Assembly: GCA_045539515.1 (NCBI GenBank)
Contig: JAZQFN010000037.1
Location: 1 to 53,417, forward strand
DNA from: RGIG8748 sp045539515
GTDB lineage: Bacteria > Bacillota > Clostridia > UMGS1810
DNA: 53,417 bases
Direction: 5' to 3'
The notes below the pieces were generated by a model. The model made no database searches and was not told the DNA's origin. It saw only the letters and a program-made list of their open reading frames with translations. The translations under genes and the position numbers were made by a program. Of the stretch, positions 47,217-53,417 are shown piece by piece. Position 1 is the stretch's first letter. Every line of letters begins with the position of its first letter.

Positions 47217-48637
47217 CAAATAAAAAAATAGCCCGTCTGCTTTTGGCAATAAGTTTTTTGTTTTTATTTTTAATAGTGTATATTACCGGATTTGACCTTG
47301 TTAATCACGACAAATATGCCGCTACAAACACCTCAAGCAGAGAGGAATATGTGCGCAGGGGCTCTATATATGACAGAAACGATGTGCTTTTGGCGGAAAG
47401 CACCGGTCACATTAAAAATCAAAAACGGCAGTACCCTTATAAAAACCTTTACTCTCACATAATAGGCTATAAATCTTCAATATTTGACACAACAGGTCTT
47501 GAACGCAACTACAACAATGCCCTGATGGGAGCATCGGACACGGCTTTGGTAGGCGGTTTCCTTACATTTGTTGAAGATGCAAAATCTGCCATGAGCGGTG
47601 AAGAAGAAAAAGAAGGCGCAGACATTACACTTACAATAGATAACGAACTTCAGCAAACAGCCAGCGATGCACTGGGAAATATTAAAGGTGCAATTGTTGT
47701 AATGAACCCAAAAACCGGAGAAATTCTGGCTATGATTTCTAAGCCCGATTTTGACCCCACTCCGGAAACTCTCGATGAAGAAATGGCGGCAGCAAACGAA
47801 AGAAATGACGGTTCACTTACCCAGCGTGCCGTTACGGGTTCCTATTTACCCGGTTCCACTTTCAAGATAATAGTAGCTGCATCTATGCTGGAAAACGGTA
47901 TGGGAGACTTTACCATTGACCAGGATACCGAGCTAAGAACAGATAAATCCAACTATGGAAATGTTAAAACAATAACCGGAGAAGTAAATCTGGAATCTGC
48001 ATTTCCCAGTTCTCATAACATTTACTTTTGCGAAGGAGCTATAGAGCTGGGTGCTGACCGGGTAATGGAAACAGCCCGCAGATTTATGTTTACCGAAAAA
48101 ATCGTGGTAGACAAATGTCCTTTGGCTGTAGGTACACTTCCTGATGAAAACGATGTAAACAGTTACGGCAAAATCGGTAATCTTGCTTTAGGTCAGGATA
48201 AAGTAACTGCTTCCCCTCTGCATCTTGCAATGATTGCATCTGCCATTGCAAACGACGGAGTTATGATGCAGCCATACTTTATATCTACAATTACAGATCC
48301 TGTATATTATGAAGCTGAGCCCACAACCCTGAAACGTTGTGTAAGCTCCTCTACTGCCAAAACCTTGCAACGTCTTATGAAAAAATGTGTGGATTCGGGC
48401 ACGGGAAGCGGAGCTAAAATTAGCGGTGTGGAGGTTTGCGGAAAAACAGGAACCGCAGAAATAAACACAGCCACAGGTGATGCAAATGCAGTTTTTGTAG
48501 GATTTGCGCCCTACAGCAATCCTGAAGTCGCAATTGCTGTTGTGCTGGAAAATGTGCCCCACAAGGTAACCGGCGGCGGACAAGCAGCTCCTATAGCAAA
48601 AACTGTATTGGAAAAATATTTTGAACTGTACAAATAA
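47213..48637 (+). CDS. Penicillin-binding protein, class B-like transpeptidase
   Basis: The 474-residue protein has an N-terminal membrane helix (LLLAISFLFLFLIVYITG), a short dimerisation-like domain with REEYVRRGSIYDRN, and a transpeptidase domain with all three active-site motifs: STFK at 215-218, SHN at 267-269 and KTG at 411-413. The short size resembles PbpA of Actinobacteria and clostridial PBP2-type proteins. It would cross-link peptidoglycan on the outer face. Its ATG overlaps the yigZ stop. No rodA/ftsW partner is adjacent. Confidence 0.92.
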   Translation: MTNKKIARLLLAISFLFLFLIVYITGFDLVNHDKYAATNTSSREEYVRRGSIYDRNDVLLAESTGHIKNQKRQYPYKNLYSHIIGYKSSIFDTTGLERNYNNALMGASDTALVGGFLTFVEDAKSAMSGEEEKEGADITLTIDNELQQTASDALGNIKGAIVVMNPKTGEILAMISKPDFDPTPETLDEEMAAANERNDGSLTQRAVTGSYLPGSTFKIIVAASMLENGMGDFTIDQDTELRTDKSNYGNVKTITGEVNLESAFPSSHNIYFCEGAIELGADRVMETARRFMFTEKIVVDKCPLAVGTLPDENDVNSYGKIGNLALGQDKVTASPLHLAMIASAIANDGVMMQPYFISTITDPVYYEAEPTTLKRCVSSSTAKTLQRLMKKCVDSGTGSGAKISGVEVCGKTGTAEINTATGDANAVFVGFAPYSNPEVAIAVVLENVPHKVTGGGQAAPIAKTVLEKYFELYK

Positions 48638-48645
48638 GTATAATC

Positions 48646-48682
48646 CACCTTCGTAATGCTAAAACTTAGTGTTACGGAGGTG
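48646..48682 (+). promoter_or_regulatory. Hairpin that masks the rubrerythrin ribosome site
   Basis: CACCTTCGTAA (48646-48656) pairs with TTACGGAGGTG (48672-48682), eleven base pairs including one G-T. The right arm contains the GGAGGTG ribosome site of the next gene and is followed by seven T residues, so the same hairpin also looks like a terminator of the penicillin-binding protein transcript. Confidence 0.6.
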
Positions 48683-48688
48683 ATTTTT

Positions 48689-49288
48689 TTGGAACTTAAA
48701 AACAGCGAAACCAAACTTAATCTTATGAGGGCTTTTGCCGGAGAAAGTCAGGCCAGAAACCGATATAATATGGCTTCATCTGCAGCAAAAAGCGAGGGAT
48801 GGCATTTTATAGGCAAAGTATTTGACTTCACTGCTTGTCAGGAACAGGCCCACGCCACAGTATTTTACAACTTCTTAAAAAGTGAAAACGACACAAATTT
48901 TGATTTTTGCGCTTCATACCCCGTTAACGTTTACGACTCTACTCAAAAGCTTCTTGAGGCTGCCATACACAATGAATACGAAGAATACAACGATGCATAC
49001 AAAGCTTTTGCTCAAACAGCAAAACAGGAAGGCTTTAACGAAATTGCAAATGCATTTACTATGATTGGCGAAATAGAAAGAATTCATGCAGAACGTTTTG
49101 AACAACTAAGCCGAATGTTGGAAGATGGCACTATTACCAAAGGAAATGAATCTCAGATATGGGTATGTACTAACTGCGGTCATATACACACAGGACCTTC
49201 GTCACCTGCTATGTGTCCCGTTTGTTCCCACAGCCAAGGATACTTTGTAGCCGACAGTTTAAAAGAGAGAACAACCATACTCTTGTAA
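48689..49288 (+). CDS. Rubrerythrin
   Basis: Rubrerythrin reduces hydrogen peroxide in anaerobes. The product of about 199 residues has a ferritin-like di-iron domain with Glu/His ligands in FAGESQARNRY, CQEQAHATVF, HNEYEEYNDAY and IGEIERIHAERF. A C-terminal rubredoxin-type iron site follows in WVCTNCGHIH and AMCPVCSH (Cys-X2-Cys twice). TTG at 48689 is the start, seven bases after GGAGGTG; an upstream extension lacks a site. Its initiation region lies in a hairpin, suggesting translational control. Confidence 0.95.
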   Translation: MELKNSETKLNLMRAFAGESQARNRYNMASSAAKSEGWHFIGKVFDFTACQEQAHATVFYNFLKSENDTNFDFCASYPVNVYDSTQKLLEAAIHNEYEEYNDAYKAFAQTAKQEGFNEIANAFTMIGEIERIHAERFEQLSRMLEDGTITKGNESQIWVCTNCGHIHTGPSSPAMCPVCSHSQGYFVADSLKERTTILL

Positions 49289-49305
49289 AAAGAAAGGGAA
49301 TTAAA

Positions 49306-49476
49306 ATGAGCAAAAAATTCTGGGGAGGAATTATCTGCGGTGCAGTGGTCGGTGCAACTATCGGTATGCTTGCAGACCCTATATCCGACAGGCAACACCG
49401 CAAGATGAAATCCTGCGCAAATAATTTATTTAAAACTATCGGCTCCGTAATGGACTCGGTAATGGAAAATATGTAA
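49306..49476 (+). CDS. Small glycine-rich membrane protein, 56 aa
   Basis: The 56-residue protein starts MSKKFWGGIICGAVVGATIG, one membrane helix with a GxxxG-like pattern resembling YtxH-type small membrane proteins, and continues with a charged amphipathic tail. AAAGGG precedes the ATG and it lies 17 bp after rubrerythrin, so it is probably cotranscribed. Function unknown; a stress-linked membrane peptide is one possibility. Confidence 0.7.
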   Translation: MSKKFWGGIICGAVVGATIGMLADPISDRQHRKMKSCANNLFKTIGSVMDSVMENM

Positions 49477-49654
49477 CAAAACATGAGGTGATAATTCACC
49501 TCATATTACATAAACAATAACACATATAAAATTAAAAAGGAAATTTTATTTGAATTGGTGTATAATATTCATTGTGGTTTTTTAAGGTTTTCATCGACTA
49601 TATTATACCTCAAAATGGCTGATTCCGCTACGGTTTTAGCTATTTTTCTATACA

Positions 49655-49684
49655 AAAAATCGAGGAATTTTCATCCTCGATTTT
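49655..49684. terminator. Terminator between the convergent small membrane gene and spoVT
   Basis: AAATCGAGGA and TCCTCGATTT form a near-perfect hairpin with A and T runs on both sides. A second GGGG/CCCC hairpin lies at about 49687-49709, nearer spoVT. Confidence 0.65.
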
Positions 49685-49744
49685 CATGGGGACTTTTTAA
49701 ACAGCCCCTCATTTAAACTAAATATAATCTTACTATTTTGTAGC

Positions 49745-50284
49745 CTAAATCTCCATTTGCTTAGCTAAAAACATTGATGCCGCACTTGCTAACTTAAGTT
49801 CAACATCCGTCATCCTGTCTTTTTCATCGGCGCGCATCACAACAACATTTCCCAGAACATCTCCTTCGGAGATAATCGGTGATATAACGCCCGCGGTATA
49901 CTTATCGTAATGGTCCGTTATAGGCACCTTTTTATTATCGGTACACACAAAGGCAGTCTTTTCCTCCATTACTTTTTCTATTTCATCGGAAACAGGCTTT
50001 TCGTAAAGTTCTTTTCTGGCTACTCCTGCCGTAGCTATAATAGAATCCTTATCGGTTATGCATACGGGATAACCCGAGGTTTTGTACAGAGTTTCAGCGT
50101 ACTGACCTGCAAAATCTCCAAGTTCATTTACCGGTGAGTATTTTTTAAAGATTACGCCACCCTCTTTATCTGTATATATTTCAAGAGGATCTCCTTCGCG
50201 GATTCTCATAGTTCTGCGGATTTCCTTGGGGATTACTACGCGTCCTAAGTCGTCAATTCTACGAACAATTCCTGTTGCTTTCAT
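49745..50284 (-). CDS. spoVT: Stage V sporulation protein T
   Basis: SpoVT is a forespore regulator of sigma-G genes, including germination functions. The 179-residue protein has an AbrB-type DNA-binding domain at residues 1-50 (MKATGIVRRIDDLGRVVIPK, EIRRTMRIREGDPLEIY) and a GAF-like C-terminal domain. Length and sequence match SpoVT well. AAAGGAG lies about ten bases before the ATG. Immediately upstream is a structured element (50308-50402). Together with the ger operon it shows that the organism sporulates. Confidence 0.97.
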   Translation of the reverse strand: MKATGIVRRIDDLGRVVIPKEIRRTMRIREGDPLEIYTDKEGGVIFKKYSPVNELGDFAGQYAETLYKTSGYPVCITDKDSIIATAGVARKELYEKPVSDEIEKVMEEKTAFVCTDNKKVPITDHYDKYTAGVISPIISEGDVLGNVVVMRADEKDRMTDVELKLASAASMFLAKQMEI

Positions 50285-50307
50285 TCTATAAAAACTCCTT
50301 TATCTGC

Positions 50308-50402
50308 GGTTCGTCGGAAGAATCCCTCCACCGCTGACGCGGTTTCCCTCCCTTTAGCCGTCGGAGATTCGAACAGCCGGACAAGGGAGGCAACGCCGAA
50401 CC
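50308..50402. other. Structured three-way-junction-like element upstream of spoVT
   Basis: GGTTCG (50308-50313) pairs with CGAACC (50397-50402) and encloses two hairpins: CCGC-TGAC-GCGG (50331-50342) and CCTCCCTT / AAGGGAGG (50347-50354 with 50383-50390), the latter with an inner GTCGG/CC-GAC stem. It ends ten bases before the spoVT ribosome site, so it lies in the leader if the promoter is upstream. Confidence 0.55.
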
Positions 50403-50612
50403 CTACAATTTGAATTTACAGGACTATTGTGTGCAATTGAGGAATTTTTATGTAAGGAAAATGATGGAGTTTTAATAATTATTAATAATGTGTGTAAAAA
50501 AAGCAAATTTTTAAAATATAATATATGCTTAGCTGTCAGAAGACTATTTAAACCCAGCAAAGCCGAAGCAAATGCTTCGGCTTTGTTTCATTATTGAATA
50601 ACTACCAATCTA

Positions 50613-51539
50613 CTACCACATTAATTCATTAAAAACAGCACTTATATTCTCGTCGGAATACTCTATCTCGGAAGAAAACATTCGCGCCATATCGCACAAA
50701 GCTTCAAGATACCCGGGATATTTGTGTTCAAAAGTGACTGCTAAGGTATGAATAAACAATGTACCCAGTACAGCAAACTTTATCTTTGAAACAATGTCGC
50801 CGTCGTTAAGATACAAGGGCATATGCCTGTATATAAAATACACCGTAAGATTCTTTAAGGGCAACAGATAGTTCTCGCCGTCAGGATTGGCAAAGTCTGT
50901 CTGCTTTGTTTTTTTAATGGAATTTAAAATCTCTGTCCAGCTATTATCAAGGCGTTCCAATCCAAAAAGAAATTCAGTCCAGTATTCTAAATTTATATCC
51001 TCAAGAGATGCATCAACCTCGGTTAATAGTTTGCCAAATCTTATGCTTAGGGGGATTTGCTGTTCCATTATAGAAATGCACTTATCCCTTTTGTTCTTAA
51101 AATATTTTTCTTCATCCGTGGTGTAAATGTCCCCTTCTCCCTCAAGCAAAAAAGGGTCAGAAAATTTAAGCACAATCTCTGCTGCAGCTTCGCAGCAAAG
51201 TCCAAGCCCCATTTCAACACCGCCCGAAAAGAAATTCCGAAACCTTGGATGGTCTGCACAGATATCACACAGAGCCTCCTCGCCAAGCTCGCATATAAGA
51301 TGGCAAAGACCGTTGTCCTTTAAAAAGGGACATCTGTCCCCTTCCCTAAGTATAAAGTGAGGTTCAGGCTGAAGGTCTATGTTTTCTTTAAGATATAAAG
51401 CAATTTTGCCGCTTAAGGAATTGTAGTAATTAAGCTTATTTGAGTCAATATCAATTTCCCAGCCAATGCAACAGCTGTGACGGCATTTATCCGCAATACA
51501 TTTGAAATTTTTGTAGTATGTAGGGATCAGAGTATGCAT
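50613..51539 (-). CDS. Flagellin lysine-N-methylase (FliB)-like cysteine-cluster protein
   Basis: The 308-residue protein has a conserved cysteine cluster: CIADKCRHSCCIGWEIDID near residue 14, RCPFLKDNGLCHLICELGEE near 70 and LCDICADHPRF near 95. This matches the FliB/YkgJ-type zinc or iron-sulfur cluster fold, named after Salmonella flagellin lysine methylase. The rest is helical without known motifs. No flagellar gene is in the window, and the substrate may be another surface protein. GGAGATAACA precedes the ATG. It lies 12 bp after the glycyl-radical activase and shares its promoter. Confidence 0.82.
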   Translation of the reverse strand: MHTLIPTYYKNFKCIADKCRHSCCIGWEIDIDSNKLNYYNSLSGKIALYLKENIDLQPEPHFILREGDRCPFLKDNGLCHLICELGEEALCDICADHPRFRNFFSGGVEMGLGLCCEAAAEIVLKFSDPFLLEGEGDIYTTDEEKYFKNKRDKCISIMEQQIPLSIRFGKLLTEVDASLEDINLEYWTEFLFGLERLDNSWTEILNSIKKTKQTDFANPDGENYLLPLKNLTVYFIYRHMPLYLNDGDIVSKIKFAVLGTLFIHTLAVTFEHKYPGYLEALCDMARMFSSEIEYSDENISAVFNELMW

Positions 51540-51551
51540 TGTTATCTCCTA

Positions 51552-52457
51552 TTATGCTTTTTTTACAGGTACGGCTGTGTTTGTGGCTATGCAGTCTATC
51601 CATTCCTTAATCTTTTCTTCTTCCGGAAATGTAAGTTCATCCAAGGGATAGTTTTTGTCAAGTCTTTGTGCCTTGCCCTTGCCTAAAGGGTGATAGGGTT
51701 CTATGTTTATTTCCAAAATGTTTTTAAGTGAGTTCGCTACATCTGCAATGCCTTTAAGATGGTCTTCCCTGTCGTTTAAGGTGGGAATTATGGGACAACG
51801 CAAAACAATTTTTTTGCCAAGATTATCAAGCATTTTTAAATTGTTTAATATAAGCTCGTTTGAAACTCTCGTAAACTCCTTGTGCTTTATGGGGTCGGTT
51901 TCTTTGTAGTCAAAAAGGAAAACATCTACATATTGAGCGACCCTATTGTAGTCTTCTTCCCTTGCATATCCGCAGGTTTCCATACAGGTGTGAAGTCCGT
52001 TTTCCTTTGCACTTTTTAAAAGCTCAAAGGTAAAATCCGCCTGTGCCATAGGTTCTCCGCCGGAAAGGGTCATTCCTCCGCCGGAATTATCATAGAAAGC
52101 TTTGTCTTTTAACACCTCGGCTATGACATCTTCTGCGCTAATAAGTTTGCCTGCGGTTTCCAAAGCCTCGGTAACGCAAGCATCGGCACATTTGCCGCAG
52201 GAAGTGCAGAATGTGCGGTTATATGTATGGAACTTTTCTGTAAATTCATGGCATTTATTACTGCATACAACTTCACAGCCACGGCAACCGATACACTTGC
52301 TTTCGTCATAGAAAATCTCGGGTTTTGCGGACTTGGACTCGGGGTTGTGACACCACAGGCAGTCCAGAGGGCAACCCTTCATAAATACCGTGGTGCGAAT
52401 TCCGGGACCGTCATTTATGGAAAATTTTTGTATGTTAAAAATTGTACCTTTTGACAT
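51552..52457 (-). CDS. Glycyl-radical enzyme activating protein (PflA-like, with two extra 4Fe-4S clusters)
   Basis: This radical SAM activase installs a glycyl radical on a partner enzyme. The 301-residue protein has the SAM cluster motif Cys-X3-Cys-X2-Cys at C29, C33 and C36 (KGCPLDCLWCHNPES) and an inserted ferredoxin-type domain with CIGCRGCEVVC and CTSCGKCADAC, plus the GGGMTLSGGEP block. The inserted clusters point to relatives of choline-, glycerol- or propanediol-type activases rather than simple PflA. No glycyl-radical enzyme gene lies in the window. A promoter is at 52488-52516. Confidence 0.92.
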   Translation of the reverse strand: MSKGTIFNIQKFSINDGPGIRTTVFMKGCPLDCLWCHNPESKSAKPEIFYDESKCIGCRGCEVVCSNKCHEFTEKFHTYNRTFCTSCGKCADACVTEALETAGKLISAEDVIAEVLKDKAFYDNSGGGMTLSGGEPMAQADFTFELLKSAKENGLHTCMETCGYAREEDYNRVAQYVDVFLFDYKETDPIKHKEFTRVSNELILNNLKMLDNLGKKIVLRCPIIPTLNDREDHLKGIADVANSLKNILEINIEPYHPLGKGKAQRLDKNYPLDELTFPEEEKIKEWIDCIATNTAVPVKKA

Positions 52458-52487
52458 TAAATCACTTCCGTAATACTTGTTGTTTAA

Positions 52488-52516
52488 AGAGTAACAATTT
52501 ATTGGAATGTTGTCAA
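52488..52516 (-). promoter_or_regulatory. Promoter of the activase-FliB-like operon
   Basis: TTGACA (52511-52516) and TACTCT (52488-52493) on the minus strand with a 17-bp spacer, 30 bp before the ATG. Confidence 0.65.
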
Positions 52517-52684
52517 GGGAGAAGAATGAATTTTTGTTTCAAAAATTATAAATTAAAGTTTTTTATAATTTTGAGTTTATCGCTCTGATGCCGCCGGGCA
52601 AAAAACAACCTTTTGAAAAGGTAAGAAACTTTGTTCTTTTTGGGAAAAGAACAAAAACCGGAGAGGGTACTCTCCGCCGTACCC

Positions 52685-52961
52685 TAGCCATTGGACTACT
52701 GCCTAAACACGCCTTAAAAATAGTATTTTAGATTTCTTTTGATTTGTCGTCCTCGAAAGGCACAAAGCCTTCCTTTGTCCTCCGCACCAAAATCTATTCT
52801 AAAATACAAATTTTTAAGGTCGAAGAATTTTAAGATTACAAAAATCTTTGCGAAAAAATCAAAAACACAGGCAATCCTTTGTGGATTGGCGAGTATTTTG
52901 ATGAATTTCGAGGAGATTTTTGTATCTTAAAATCGATGTTCAGGCAACGGTCCAATGGCTA
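52685..52961 (-). mobile_element. MITE-like element, copy 2 (277 bp, inverted relative to copy 1)
   Basis: Termini TAGCCATTGG and CCAATGGCTA match copy 1 at 41167-41443, and the inner sequence aligns along the whole length when reversed. The inner parts of the terminal repeats differ between copies (GCCTAAAC and GCCTGAAC here; ATCCGAAC at both ends of copy 1) yet stay complementary within each copy. No open reading frame of note is inside. It lies in a gene-free stretch from 52458 to the window end. Confidence 0.85.
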
Positions 52962-53015
52962 ACTCCCGGCTCCCGCTTTTCTTAAACTTCGGACAGATAA
53001 GAGACTTAATTTCTC

Positions 53016-53118
53016 AAAATGCCGTCGTTGCGGAAGCGGCAATTTTTGCCGCAAGTCCTCACTAAATCAAGCGGTGAATAATGGAACTTAATATATACCG
53101 CTTGATTTACGGCATTTT
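53016..53118 (+). ncRNA. Three-helix structured element, copy A
   Basis: An outer stem AAAATGCCGT / ACGGCATTTT (53016-53025 with 53109-53118) encloses two hairpins: GCGGCAA-TTT-TTGCCGC (53036-53052) and a 12-bp stem AAATCAAGCGGT / ACCGCTTGATTT (53064-53108) with a 21-base loop containing ATGGAACT. GTCCTCACTAAA (53055-53066) joins the hairpins. T residues follow the outer stem. Copy B at 53275-53379 keeps every helix with different bases. It is either a small RNA ending in its own terminator or a structured DNA repeat. Confidence 0.65.
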
Positions 53119-53274
53119 TTCGAAATTTTCGTTCAATCTGTCACGAAATTTAAGAGATGCGGATTTACTGCACCATCAGTTTATTTTCTCACTATGAGTA
53201 ATAATGAGACACTTTTCTGTGGTGATTCTTTTCCGCATTGGTTTAATGCCGTAGAAAACAAAACGCAGTTTCAA

Positions 53275-53379
53275 AAAAACGATGCAAAGTCGGCATAGAA
53301 TAATTCAGTTCCATTTTTTATGCCGACTTTAGTGAGGACATGCGGCGAAAATCGCCGCCTCCGCAGCGGCATCGTTTTT
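53275..53379 (-). ncRNA. Three-helix structured element, copy B
   Basis: Read on the minus strand, outer stem AAAAACGATGC / GCATCGTTTTT (53379-53369 with 53285-53275), hairpin GCGGCGA-TTT-TCGCCGC (53358-53342), joiner GTCCTCACTAAA (53339-53328) and a 12-bp stem AAAGTCGGCATA / TATGCCGACTTT (53330-53286) with a 21-base loop carrying ATGGAACT. It ends in a T run. It is inverted relative to copy A, 156 bp away. Confidence 0.65.
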
Positions 53380-53417
53380 GAAGAAACAAGTCTTATGTTT
53401 TCAAGGTATTAAAACAC

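Noticed and set aside
49560..49608. Inverted GTATAATAT / ATATTATAC arms as a recombination or operator site
   Set aside because: Both arms are simple AT-rich -10-like words in an intergenic region; nine-base arms 31 bp apart are not convincing without further copies.

Overview
The window looks like chromosomal DNA of an anaerobic, endospore-forming Clostridia species, most likely an uncultured gut Oscillospirales/Eubacteriales relative. The evidence is AT-rich DNA, strong GGAGG ribosome sites with frequent GTG/TTG starts, a gerA-gerB-gerC germinant receptor operon, spoVT, veg, an S-layer-homology protein, a rubrerythrin, flavin-dependent ThyX in place of ThyA, a glycyl-radical-enzyme activase, and the IspH-ribosomal protein S1 fusion known from Clostridia. 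Most genes from 199 to 32431 and from 35815 to 41054 lie on the minus strand, so that is probably the leading strand here.

Layout. 1-8400: an exported/capsule-type pair (CapA-like; WG-repeat plus copper-amine-oxidase-like stalk), an accessory pocket at 3.0-4.9 kb, tRNA-Arg(CCG), a wecG-thyX-tmk operon and a histidine phosphatase. The pocket holds a 77-aa gene, a promoter/terminator-bounded structured RNA, a type III toxin-antitoxin system of ToxIN type and an array of mini-hairpins. The block is bracketed by a ~184-bp inverted repeat (1-184 and 8118-8300). 8.4-19.3 kb: aminotransferase, yraN, rnhB, rbgA, lepB and rplS, then a beta-helix protein and an M20 peptidase wedged between rplS and trmD, then trmD-rimM-khpA-rpsP-ffh-ylxM under a consensus promoter. 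19.4-20.7 kb: a plus-strand pair (DnaD-like winged helix, DnaC-like loader) whose second gene lacks a normal start. 20.8-32.4 kb: SLH protein, ftsY, smc, a radical SAM protein, clpX, clpP, tig and a phosphoesterase. 32.6-35.8 kb: comEC-holA on plus. 35.8-40.0 kb: an exported protein, ispH-rpsA fusion, plsC, cmk. 40.1-46.0 kb: LysR regulator, a 277-bp MITE-like element between a promoter and a glyoxalase-fold gene, then the ger operon with an extra 55-aa two-helix membrane protein. 46.1-49.5 kb: small P-loop protein, yigZ, penicillin-binding protein, rubrerythrin, small membrane protein. 49.7-52.5 kb: spoVT, a FliB-like cysteine-cluster protein and a glycyl-radical activase. 52.5-53.4 kb: no genes; a second MITE copy and two inverted copies of a three-helix element whose stems covary.

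How it fits together. Much of the window is core information processing and protein targeting: SRP (Ffh, FtsY), signal peptidase, trigger factor, ClpXP, ribosomal proteins and ribosome/tRNA maturation factors, SMC, DNA polymerase delta. Operons are tightly packed, with ATGA/TGATG/TAATG junctions. The unusual content lies between these operons: the ToxIN locus, a pseudoknot-forming small RNA candidate, mini-hairpin arrays, MITEs and covarying structured repeats. No CRISPR array, integrase, transposase or rRNA gene was seen.
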